Position numbers and translations under genes: made by a program | The notes under the pieces: generated by a model | The model's database searches: none | Told to the model about the DNA's origin: nothing | The model's input: only the letters and a program-made list of their open reading frames with translations | Part shown: positions 11,285 through 21,829 of the stretch, in pieces | Numbering within the stretch: position 1 is the first letter of the stretch | Layout: each line of letters begins with the position of its first letter | Assembly (NCBI GenBank): GCA_002261195.1 | Contig: MVBO01000074.1 | Span: 1-64,000 of the forward strand | Origin: Bifiguratus adelaidae | Taxonomy: Eukaryota > Mucoromycota > Endogonomycetes > Endogonales | Reading direction: 5' to 3' | DNA: 64,000 bases

Positions 11285-12324
11285 TCAGAAATGACGAAAC
11301 TTTTCAAAGGCCGCTGCGAAGAGGGCGGACCACTGGATTTGGTTGTATGCTGACTTGTCTGTACCGCCATAGCAATCTTGAAAGGAGATTCTCTCGAGGG
11401 TGCCGACATGACCGACAAGGAACTCTACCATTTCTGGGCAGACAAAGATTGACTCTAGGTAGACGCATTTAAGGAGACGCATTTGAGATGCATTGAGTGC
11501 AAGGCGGGAATGATCGTGGCCTTGTAGTCCTATTGGACATCCCGAGTATGCCGTAAAACTGAATTCTGTAATATTCCTTAGATAATTGAAGAAGTACTGG
11601 TCCAGTTTGAGATGAAGACGAGATAATTATCAAGGGTGATGGAATGCCCAGTTATCTTCGCCGAAAACCGAAAGCTCAAATCGCTCCAATGTCCCTAGAA
11701 AACCACGGAAAGCTGGAGTGGTGAAGCCCGAGACCTCTTTGGGCACGAGTTGTTTAATCTCCAATTCCTTGACCACTGGTTCAATGTTCTCCGCCAAAGC
11801 GTCATATGTGCGGGCCATGAACGCTCTCCAGCCCTCATTTTCTTCCGCCTTCTTCACATCCACAGATGATTCGAAGACATTGAACATGTAGAAGGTATCG
11901 TTCCATATTGGATAATCTTCAAAATCGAATTCGAACTCGATGCTCAACTTTTGTAGATGAGTAAAACGGCCAAGATCAGAAAGGACTGAGTGGACAGCTT
12001 CCGGGAAGACGTTTTTTTTGTCCGAAAACACTTCGCTCCCTTCCTTGTCACCTGAGCCGACGCCTTGAAATGCAGCTCTTCGACATATCCACCGTATGGA
12101 CTATTGGCGAGAGCATTTACCGACGAGCCGCTCTTTTCGGTATTGCACAAGGCACTGGATTTGAATACGTAGGGCGAAAGTAAAGTATGGTAGACGCGAC
12201 AAGTGCAGCTCCAGTTGCGGAGTGTCTCCCGATCGCCAAGGAGTGTGCTGATGACCAAGAGTTGCAACTCCGTGCTTAGATCGAGCAAGAAGGCGACATG
12301 ATGTAAGTTGTTGCCGGATATCAA
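11285..12324 (-). pseudogene. F-box/LRR-type protein, multiply frameshifted
   Basis: Starting at 12324, the frame begins with an F-box-like segment (DLSTELQLLVISTLLGD, then a WSCTCRVYHTLLSPYVF helix) and continues into leucine-rich material similar to large fungal F-box families. The frame breaks near 12010-12040, where there is a run of eight T (plus strand) at about 12008-12016. It breaks again near 11630 and about 11600, after which LERISFQDCYGGTD-type leucine-rich repeats resume. F-box proteins link substrates to SCF ubiquitin ligases. With three frame changes this copy is most likely dead; uncorrected homopolymer errors are the alternative for the first break. Confidence 0.6.
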
Positions 12325-13144
12325 CGGTTCCGTTAGACCTCAAAGAAGTGCACTTCGCGTCATCTTCAGAACGGCGACGGCTAGATGTGTGCGGTGGGGG
12401 TTCGAACCAATGGAGGCTGAGTCCACTTAGAGGTAGGTAAGCCCCAAGAAACCTCCATTCTCTGCTACCCTCTCCGGGATCGTTCCTCTGTGAAACCTAC
12501 GCTACGTGCTACCTCATCTTTTTGTCGTTTCGGACAAGGTTGTGTTCACCTCCTTTTCCTGACGTCTCTGAAACACTGACGTGCTAAGACGACAGCGAGC
12601 CACCTGGTGCAGTGGTTCTTTAAGCCATTGTTCCTTGCAAATGAAAATCACGTGAGTTCTACGAGCTTTATCTGCTCGAGACATGTGTTCACGTACAACC
12701 TGAGTTCATGTACTGCCAGGGCGGGTTAGATTATTTACCCGTTATCTCACTGCTCGTATCCAATCTTCATGGTACTTCCTTGCATCGATTGGGAATCCGC
12801 GTTTTCTGTTGCTTAGCGCGGCCGAGGAGCATCGCTCGGCAATGCATGTACACCTTAGGCGGTTGCATTATGGAAGACCGCAATACGGATCACTGTATTC
12901 AATTCAGCAACTATTCTGTTCTCTTGGCAGTGGCGTTTTATTATGCAACGAGCAAGGTCAGATGGACTTTTGCGCTCAAGCACATTTTGATCCGGAATGC
13001 GACTGATGTATCAGAGTTAAACACCCTTTCATATGAAGGACATAATTCTGGATAACAACGTACACTTCCACACAAACAACAATTTTTCCCAACGTATGTA
13101 TAATAATAACAGGATCTCGATGCGTCTATCATTCACATAGACAT
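12325..13144. other. Intergenic stretch, no gene recognised
   Basis: Short open frames on both strands lack recognisable domains or codon structure. It probably holds the promoter of the F-box relic and the 3' end of the following acid phosphatase. Confidence 0.45.
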
Positions 13145-14460
13145 TTATAAGAAGTAGGGAATGGCGGCAGCAACAACGGCGCTGAAGGCACCGATTGCAG
13201 CGGTGGCAGACATGTGAACAGCTCCAGCGGCTCCAGAAGTAGAGCTGGAAGAATTGGTGGGCATAGCCGTTGAGGTAGTAGGAGAACTAGTTTCGTTGTA
13301 GGACTTGTTGGTCAAGTAGCCGACGATGGTGTCATTGTTCATAGGAATGTCAGTGACGTTCACATTGGTGTAGTTGAGGGCGGTAGCAGCGAAAGCGAAA
13401 ACATTGGAAGAGGAGGGGTCCGCATCGCCAAGGCCGAGGCTTCCAAGGCCCCAGTTAAGCTCTACAGTGCGGAGAGCAGAGTAGTGGGTGTAGTAAGTGT
13501 CATCAGTGGTGTTCTTGAGGTTCTCAGGGATAACGCCACCGAGAAGAACACCCCATACTTGGTTACGGATGGTGTAGGTCTCGGTTTCATCGAAAACGAC
13601 AAGAACCAAGGCATTCTCCAAGAAGGTGGCGTTCTTCAAGGTAGAGTTCCAGAATCCGTTGAGCCAGTTACCAGCGAATGGGGCATCAGTGTTGTGACCA
13701 TCGTTGGTGATGTTGGGAGTGTAGAAAGAGTAAGCAGGCATGTTGTTGGCGGCAATGTCAATTTCGAGGGTACCAGCTACAAGCAAGGTTGAGTAAGTGC
13801 GAAGTAATGTCGCATACGGTAAGAAACTGAGCACTTACAAGGAACAACGTTGGCGGAACGAGTTTGGTTCAAGCCAATGGAATCAAAAATGATGGCAGAG
13901 TCGTGCTTACGGACATAGGAACCGTTGTAAGCGGAGAAACCATTCCATCAGGGGGCAGGGATTTGCTCATTGTACGCCTTCCATTTCAAACCCTTGTTCT
14001 CGACCAAATCGAAAATCGATGTTTGATTCGCGGGGATATTATAGTAATCATCTTCATCAATACCCAAGTTGGAACCGGCAGTAGCAGCAACGTAGTTGGG
14101 CTCAGAAGGATGGGTAATGGCATTGTAGTTGCTCAAGAGGATACCTTGCTCAGCCATAGCTTGATATTGTGGGAGACCAACGCACGTGTCGTAATTCTAT
14201 TCATCGGCGGATCAGATAAATGTCCGTGATCATTGAGTGCAACTTACCTCATTCTCGAGCCAGACTTGCATAAAGTATTGGAAGACTTTACCAGTGGGAG
14301 CACCGGGCACAGCCGTGTTGTCGTAAGCAGCAGCAGTCGCGGAAGGATAAGCCGAGACAATCAAAGGACTGCCCGAGACAAAGTCAGCAGAGGGAGTCTG
14401 AGCATTGACAGAAGAAAGCGCCAAAAACGCCGAGAGAGCAACAAATGAGAGGCCGCGCAT
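13145..14460 (-). pseudogene. GPI-type acid phosphatase (PF04185) with an in-frame TGA
   Basis: Three exons (14248-14460, 13839-14196, 13145-13776) join in phase. A signal peptide (MRGLSFVALSAFLALSSVNA) precedes the catalytic region: VWLENENYDTC, then THPSEPNYVAATAG, then SYVRKHDSA, IAANNMPAYSFYTPN and LVVFDETETY. This is the pattern of fungal PHOA-like acid phosphatases. The C-terminus is Ser/Thr-rich and ends in a hydrophobic tail (ATAAIGAFSAVVAAAIPYFL), a likely GPI-anchor signal, so the enzyme would sit on the cell surface. A TGA at 13950-13948 lies inside exon 2, just before WNGFSAYNG, while every other part is open. It may be a recent nonsense mutation, readthrough or a base error. It is only distantly similar to the acid phosphatase at 9023. 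Confidence 0.78.
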
Positions 14461-15161
14461 GTTGATGGAAGTAGCGATGAAAACGTAAATGCCCGACTTA
14501 AATACCCACTAATGCCTGTGCTACTTCACAATTACCACCATTCCAGTCATTCGGTCTTGCTTCCATTGTTGAGCGCTTAATCCGTTGGTCGGAGCCGAAT
14601 GTTCGCGCCATCGGCATATCACGGTCTGCACGTGTTTGCGGTCTAATCTCCGATAAAGGGCTATGTACGTGCCATACCGAGCCATTTCCACCTCATTGGT
14701 TTGATATTACCTATCTTATGTGTTTTATGTTCATTAGGTGGTAGGTAATTCGCTCGTGATAGTGAGATCCATTACAAAATCCTCTTTCGCATCCAAACTC
14801 GCCATCCTACGACACCTTTTCACTCTGTCCAATATGGAGGTGTTCACTCTAGCACCATCGTCATATCGCCATTAGTCTCAATTCACGGCACGGTGTCCGG
14901 TAATGACATCGGCTCGATCAGCAACACTGGTCATCCGTGGTCGAGCACGCGAGCACGATTCCTTGAATCCATGTGTCTCATTCGCCAAAATTTATTACCC
15001 TTTTAAGCCAGGCGTACGATAGACCTTTGTCTGGGACATTTGGGTACTGATACGCGATGGCCGAACGATTACAGCTGCCCGCGTTCATGAACGTCAGTCA
15101 TACAGGTATTTTGCACGCTGCTTAAAAGCGTGAAACGGAATTTGCTTCTTGTGTGCATCGC
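14461..15161. other. Divergent promoter region between acid phosphatase and laccase-like genes
   Basis: No gene recognised. The two secreted-enzyme genes are transcribed away from it; a TATTTAAG motif lies about 30-40 bp before the acid phosphatase ATG on the minus strand. Confidence 0.5.
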
Positions 15162-17079
15162 ATGGCAGAAGAAAAACCTCTGGAAGGTTTTTTGCGGCGA
15201 AGGTGGAAGACGGCGACGGCCATTACTGTCGTCACCGTTGTGGTGATCCTCGCGCTTGTGCTTGGTCTTGTTCTCGGTTTACGGAACCGAAATGCTTCGT
15301 CAGGCAGTAGCGCTCAGGCACTTAACACAACTCAACTGGTGACCACCGACCAGACGGAATGGGTGCTGTCTAGCAATAATTTCACGATTTCTAGCACGAC
15401 GACCACACGGTATTACGAGTTCAATGTCAGCCAGATGCAAGGAGCCCCGGATGGTTACGAACGCACCATGCTGGTCGTGAATGGTCAGTATAATATTTTG
15501 ATTTATCCTTGATTTTAGATTAAGTCGTCTCTCAGGGTAATTTCCCGGACCTCTCATTGAATGCAACACGGGCGATCGTCTGGTGGTCAAGGTCAATAAC
15601 CAGCTCGATCAAGGTACAACGATTCATTGGCACGGCATGTTCCAGAATGGTACAAATTGGATGGATGGAACGGCTGGAGGCAGCTTCACCTACAATTTCA
15701 CGGTGCCTAATCAGCATGGAACCTATTGGTGGCATTCGCATTCGACAAGCCAGTACGCCGATGGCATTGTAGGTCCTTTGATTATTCAGAGCCCCGATGA
15801 AGGCATTCCAATCGACTATGACGAGGATATTATTGTTATGATGACAGGTAAGCCGCAGCTTGGCCACATTGTGGGCATCACCCACTCATTCTGAACGACA
15901 TTAGATTGGTATCATATCATGAGTACCATCAACGTAGCTACGTACTTGACGGCGGCGGGGCCTGACGGCCAGGCGGAAGGCAGCGAACCGGTACCTGACA
16001 ATGGATTGATCAATGGACTCAATGTCTTTGATTGTAGTGGAGCTACCAACACGTCTGTACCTTGTACCGGTGGAAGTTACGCTACCTTTAACGTCACTGC
16101 GAACAAAAAGTATCGGTTGCGTCTCATCAACACGGGTGCCTTTGCCGATTTCGATTTCTCCATCGATAATCATACGCTCACTGTGGTTGAAGCGGACGGT
16201 ATCGCCATGGAGCCTGTCAATGTCACCCGTATACCACTGGCTGTCGCGCAGCGCTATTCGATCATCGTCAGTACCGACCAACCCATAGACAATTATTGAA
16301 TGAGAGCCGTCATGAACGAGAACTGCTTTGCTTATACCAATCCGGCCCTTAATCGCGATGTTCAGGCTATCTTCCGATACGATGGAGCTGATAGTTCAAG
16401 TAATCCCACGACAATCGACAACAATCTGGCGAGTCCAGCCCTTTGTAGCGACCTCAACCAAACCATGCTTGTTCCAGTTGAGGCTCTCGAGGCTCCTGAA
16501 CCTGATGTGACGTATTATCTCGAAGTCAGTTTCCAATCCTTCAATCCATCTCTCCCATTATTGGGCTACATGAACACCACAACCTGGACACCCTTGTCCA
16601 ACTCGACCACCCTCATCGAAGCTCAAGCAGGCAACGTCAACAACTTTGGGGCGCAGCAATTTGTCGTCACCCCTCCCTCCAACGCTTCCGTCATTGAAAT
16701 CATCATCCAGAATTATGACGAGGGGCCCCATCCATTCCACTTCCATGGCCATGTCTTTTGGGTTTTGGGCGTTGGTCAGGGTTACGTCTACAGTTCCTTT
16801 CCTACCTTCAATACCACCAATCCACTCCGTCGAGACACCGTAATCATACCTGCATATGGATGGGCCGTGTTACGTCTCGTGCCGCACCCAGGCATGTGGA
16901 TTTTCCATTGTCACATTGTATGGCATATGGCTGCTGGTTTGGCCATGCAGTGGCAATTTGGGTCAGATGTCGTTGCCAACTATCAAATACCTCAAGCGGT
17001 GTTAGATCTATTCCTGTACTCTGTCTATAATTCTATGCATCCAGATATTATTGGCACACAATTCATCAGGGAGCTGTAA
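15162..17079 (+). pseudogene. Membrane-anchored laccase-like multicopper oxidase with an in-frame TGA
   Basis: Three exons (15162 to about 15484, 15537 to about 15846, 15904-17079) carry all three cupredoxin domains. The ATG at 15162 begins a short basic cytosolic tail and one transmembrane helix (TVVTVVVILALVLGLVLGL), so this is a type II membrane form rather than a signal-peptide laccase. Copper ligands are intact: HWHG, HSHS, HPFHFHGH and HCHIVWHMAAGL. Such enzymes oxidise phenols or metals outside the cell. A TGA at 16297-16299 stands where the family has tryptophan (NYW then a basic residue); the frame is otherwise open to the TAA at 17079. With termination there the last two copper clusters would be lost. 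Confidence 0.8.
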
Positions 17080-18230
17080 AAGACTTACCTTACAAAAGCC
17101 AGCTCTGGCCAGCTTACCGGGAACATGACGAATTTTTGGCCCGGATATTGCTTGTGCCATTCCTTAGTGCGCTTTTCCTTCGGCGAAGCTGCTTGCAGGA
17201 CTAAGCCTCAGAGTTCAAGAAGAAGGGGCATGGCTGAACGCCGCGATAAGTGGCTCCGATATAGTCACTGGCACGATGTGCCATTCAAACTGCACCTCCG
17301 ATTCGAAATAACGAGATGTAATCTTTACACCAGGAGGTAACGGGTGAACCGAAATAGTGCATCATGAAGACATTCCTCAAGCACCGTGAACAGGTCCAGT
17401 CCCTCCATGATCCTTACTTCCTTTCCACATCAACTTTGCAGTCTCTTAGGAAAAGCAGATATTCAAGCTACGAATCGCTCTTGGTTGGCAAAGATCACGT
17501 TGTTTGCGATGTTGCACTGAGCCTTGCCTTGAAGTTCGTCTTGCCGACCGTAGTTCCAAGGCTCAAAATCGCACAAAAGCGACGAAAAGGCCGATAGCTG
17601 GCCTTGGTTCACAATTACGGTCCGGCGCGATGATGACCTCGATAAAGCAACGCACTATCTGCCCACAATTCGCGTGTGATGGTTGTATGGAGTTGTCCAG
17701 CTTTTGTCATTCAGCAAGGCGTCGCGACAACGCACTTGAGCATTGAAGTCTTTCATCTTGGAGTGTTGCTGATGCAAACGCAAGCGATCCCTTCAAACTG
17801 GCGTTGTTCGTTGCCTGAACGAGCGACCTAAAAGTCCAGTGATAACGGTAGAGCCAGACAGCGTATATAGATTGCATGCCTTGCAGCACTGCAGCAAGGT
17901 CTACTTGTGGCCGGCCGACCGGTGATTCGCCAGACGATTTGCTTACGATGGCACAATTCATCGGTGTCTTGGCCAAGTCTCGGAGTTTTGCCAATCCATT
18001 TGTGATGAGTGCTCGGCCCGTACTCAGCCTCGCTCGGCTGTGAACCTCGGACTATTTCAAACACCTTTCTTCTCTTCGTTCACATCTCCTTTGCCCTTTT
18101 AACGTCTCTTTCGACTCTCATAGCGTCCTTCCTCCCAGGAAAGAGCACCATGTAGGTGCGCTGTTCAAGAAATTCTCGGGGTTGTATGCCTTTGGCGACG
18201 TCTGACAAAATTCTCTATAGCTCACCGAAC
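17080..18230. other. Intergenic stretch, no gene recognised
   Basis: Several open frames of 60-95 codons exist on both strands without family resemblance. The last 100 bases are pyrimidine-rich, as in the promoter and 5' leader of the next gene. Confidence 0.45.
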
Positions 18231-20053
18231 ATGGCTGCAGAAAAAGGCGCTTGCAGTGGCTACCCTCCGCAAGTGCCCGACCAAAGCCATTCACCACCAA
18301 CGAGGCTGGGTGAAAACGAGGAATGTCCCGTGTGCCATGTTTCGCTATTTCGACTGGAATCGGAGAAAGCGAAAAAGCACGCGAAGCTCACGTCAGCATG
18401 CATAGAGTCACACTTTAACGAGAGCACATCACCGAAAGCCAATGTAGCTTCGGGATACAATCATGCATTGGCTCCAAAGAGCATCAAGGCACCTCAAACG
18501 TCCAACATCCCATTATCCGACAAGAGAGATACAGTACCGTCGCAGAGTTCTGACGTGAGAAGTCTGGTGATTGGACAAGGCGCGAGTGTGCAGAACCAAG
18601 AAGATCGTAAGCATTCCATCTGTCGCGTCTCCGTTCATATGTCGTGGCACTTAGTTGTATTTTAGGTAAGGTTGGCAGCTTGCGACGGTTGTTCTCTGCG
18701 TTTAGAGGATATTCCAAAACCAACGCAGACAAGATTCAAGAGAGGTTAGCGAACGCTGAAGCGCTGATGCGCCGGCGGTGGGGAACCCCGGAGTCTCCGG
18801 TTTACGAGATGGCCATGAGATACCACCTAGCAACACGAATGAAGGAGCACTGGCAATATCTAGCTGAATACCATCCAAGAACGTTTCAACGTTATCTTTC
18901 AAGAGGGTATATGGAGCCAATTCCGACTTTATGGGTCCAGACAAGGGAACTGGCGTACCTATACCCTGAAGGCTCTTACTGGGAAACGCCAGCCGAAAAG
19001 CGACTCTACTACTTGCTGAACAATGGCAGGACACCGGATGGGGCGACGCACCCACGTCTACGCCCGCTCAATATAAACAGAGATAGGGACGCAATCATTC
19101 GACGCAGTAACGAGCGAATGGCGAGACAGCAGCGTCTCGATGCGAAGAAATTGGTCAGATATCAGAGCCCTGGAGATATATTTCGCAGTGACAAGCAGAT
19201 TCGCTCTCATCAATACTCGGATCAGGTCCGGAATGTCATTTACGAAGCCAGACAACGGGCTTTGCACGAGCTTGCAGATGCGATAATACAGGGCACGGAT
19301 CATCTTGAAACGATGTTGTTAATAGATGTATCCGGGTCCATGACTTGGAACCCACATCGAGGCATCCAGGGTCCGGATGGTATCACGCGCTACCATGATC
19401 AGCCTTCAAATATCCGCCTTGTTGAACATCTCGTGCACAGAACCCTGCACCATATGATCCCTCGAGCTCAGCGCGAACACCCAAACCAATCGGGTATTGA
19501 TACAGTAACGTTCTCCAACACTGGCACGTATATTGGTCAACTGACGACTGCAAACTTTAACCACGACTGGCGCACTAAGGTTCGTCTGGGTGGGGGCACA
19601 CAAGTCATGCAAGGCTGGCAGGTCGTGAAGAACACCTACTTTCAGCACCAGCACGCCACCGCTGGACACGGCAGATTTGACCCCGTCTTTGGCTGGCAAC
19701 CGACGCCCGGTATGCCCAAGCTCTCGTTACTGATCTTCCTCGATGGCGAGGCTACGGATATGGATGAATTCGAGCTTGAGTTGCTCGGTGAGACGTGGGC
19801 ATACGTCACCATTGCCCTGGTCGGCATGGAGAATTGTCCACATCACCATTCCCATGCGATCGAGTTGGAACGTGTTGCAAAGTTCAATCCACATGTCGGA
19901 TTTTTGGATGTTCACGGACGCGTCTGCGAGAGGATGGTTGTGGAGGATTTGATGAGTTCCGTTTACCCCGTCGATCCTCCACAGTACGATGAGATTCTGA
20001 AGCCCGAGTATGACCTGCCTGCCGAAGAGTTGCCTGCGTATACTGCCTATTGA
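18231..20053 (+). CDS. von Willebrand factor A (vWA) domain protein with PPxY tail
   Basis: Two exons (18231-18606 and 18666-20053) join in phase and give about 587 residues. The N-terminal 125 residues are polar, with one CPVC pair that could be half a zinc site. After a helical region rich in Trp/Tyr/Arg comes a vWA domain with a MIDAS motif, LLIDVSGSMTWN (DxSxS), a conserved threonine further on, and LLIFLDGEATDMDEF. The C-terminus has PPQYDE and a second proline/tyrosine-rich segment ending PAYTAY; PPxY motifs bind WW domains such as those of Rsp5/Nedd4 ubiquitin ligases. The protein is probably cytosolic, with metal-dependent protein binding. The role is unknown. It is one of the few intact genes in the distal part. 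Confidence 0.85.
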
Positions 20054-21167
20054 TGCTATTTGGCTTCATGTCGGGCTTTCCCCTGTTGTCAACGCTTGTC
20101 ACTGTAGAGTTTGTAACTTTCTTGTAGTCATCTAATACAACCACTCAGCACCTTACCGGTCAATGATATGCAAGTCCGAGGCATACATGATATCGGCAGC
20201 GACGGGCTTGATCATTATCAGAAAACTGACGAAAAGTCCAATGTTCAGCCAGAATAACGGTAGACGAAAGTCCAGCTGCATTAGGACACTAGATCAAAAA
20301 CATCGTGTTGGATACTCAATTCTCTTATTTCTGACATTCTACTGCTTAACACAACAAATGCTGATACTGCTTCTATCGTGTTGAAGCATTCGTTACCGGC
20401 AATGAACTGTATAGACGAGACGAGACCAAGCCGCATGTGAATTGATGATCCATCGTCCTGATCCTCGTTATCTTCAGTATTTGCTATTGGCCAACATTCA
20501 AACTTTGTGAGCGATCACTCCTTGCATTGTAGCATGCCCTTTACTCACGCTGACAGGAGAGCCAGTCTGATCGTATGCAGCATTTTTGTAAACATCATTA
20601 TCCGGAGACAACGTCGTCAAGTATTCTCTCGCGATATCATGCGCTGATGACTATGAACATCAACGTATCGGTAACCCACTAGAATACACCCTTTTGACCA
20701 TGATATGTGGCCAATGTCCCTTCTATCATCTCCATGGACCTTCCGTCGCTTAGTGAACAATGGGTGCAATTTCAAAGTCGTGATCCGGTGCTGCAGGAGA
20801 GAAAGACTCGAAAGACAGATTTTTGAACGCTCTCGTGGTGCTGGCAACCGTGGGCGGATATCTCTATGCCTTCGATTGTCGACGTATAATGTCGTTCAGT
20901 TTTGGCTGTGATCCACGGTTTGCGATACTTGCGTATCCTTCTCCAGATCGTTGGCGCACATAATCGAGTCTCGTCTACCGAGATCATACAAAAGCAGCGA
21001 AGGCATGCGCGTTGACTATAGGGATAGTCTGTCGGACGTTGGCAAATGTTCGGTCAAGTCCCGACCCTTAAAAGGAAACTCAAGCCGATAGAACGCGATA
21101 GTCTTGTCGGATCACACATCACAGAAAGCACGTAGGTACAGAGCACAGAGAGAAGCAAGAAGGAGCC
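20054..21167. other. Intergenic stretch, no gene recognised
   Basis: Several short frames overlap here, none with a recognised domain. The segment before 21168 may be the promoter of the decarboxylase remnant. Confidence 0.45.
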
Positions 21168-21365
21168 ATGGACCCCGAAGCATTTCGCCAGATCGGTCAT
21201 CAGCTCATCGATTGGATCGCCGATTACCGCTTGAAGGCCGCTAATCTTCCGGTCATGGCACAGACGGAGCCCGGCGCGATTCGCGCGCAGTTGCCAGGGA
21301 CACCGCCGGAATCGCCAGAGACGTTTGACGCCATCTTTCAGGATCTGCATTTTTCTCTTTTATGA
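21168..21365 (+). pseudogene. Aromatic L-amino acid decarboxylase, first exon only
   Basis: The frame starts exactly like a PLP-dependent aromatic amino acid (tyrosine/DOPA-type) decarboxylase: MDPEAFRQIGHQLIDWIADY, then PGAIRAQLPGTPPESPETFD and IFQDL. Homologs continue with the substrate-binding PxxxHWxSP motif, but here the frame ends within six codons and nothing else of the roughly 480-residue enzyme follows. Interstitial telomeric DNA lies 150 bp further on. The catalytic lysine domain is absent, so this is a truncated remnant. Confidence 0.75.
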
Positions 21366-21515
21366 ATTGCAAATTCATTTTCAAACAAAGTTTGCTAACG
21401 GCTGCGCCAAAGTGATCTTTCCTGATGCTCTTGGTTCCAACGGTAAGCGCCTTGGCCAAATGTCAATACTCTCGATCAATGACCGTTTGTTGATCTGGCG
21501 TCGCACACGTCATTG

Positions 21516-21539
21516 CCCTAACCCTAACCCTAACCCTAA
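21516..21539. repeat. Interstitial telomeric repeat, four perfect CCCTAA units
   Basis: Exactly four CCCTAA units, in the same orientation as the terminal array at base 1, are embedded 21.5 kb from the end. On the left is the end of a broken decarboxylase gene; on the right an AT-rich stretch begins. A perfect array of this length is unlikely by chance and suggests a former chromosome end or telomere-templated repair. Confidence 0.93.
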
Positions 21540-21829
21540 GTCAGATCTGTCTGTAAAGTAAATATTTACTTAGAATATTTTAATAATAGCTTCTCATTGT
21601 ATGTTGCTCTCTTCACCGAAAGTCAACCCTATTATCATTGGATCCAGCATTGGTGGCATCCAAGGTAACAAAATGATTAAGAACTGCTAATTGCCGGGCC
21701 CAAAGTGAGTTATCTCATGTTACAGACCATTGTTGTGATAATTTTGCTAATGACTTATAGCAGGTAAAGGACGGGAAAGGTAGGTTAATAAACTCTATTT
21801 TTGCCTCGACTCAGGGTTATTCTAAGCGT
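21540..21829. other. AT-rich stretch after the interstitial telomere
   Basis: The base composition is clearly more AT-rich than the flanks (for example around 21550-21600). No gene recognised. Confidence 0.5.

Noticed and set aside
12708..13055. 115-codon plus-strand frame
   Set aside because: Composition is not protein-like and no homology pattern or splice partners are visible.
16558..16752. Antisense frame in the laccase-like gene
   Set aside because: Glycine/aspartate-rich mirror of the conserved copper-oxidase coding sequence.
17707..18064. Minus-strand frame resembling a fungal N-terminal helical domain
   Set aside because: Hydrophobic periodicity only; no start context, no continuation.
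20617..20987. Minus-strand frames with a VDETRLC-like start, possible transposase
   Set aside because: The resemblance to a DDE transposase is limited to a few residues; the adjoining frames do not form an HTH or catalytic core.
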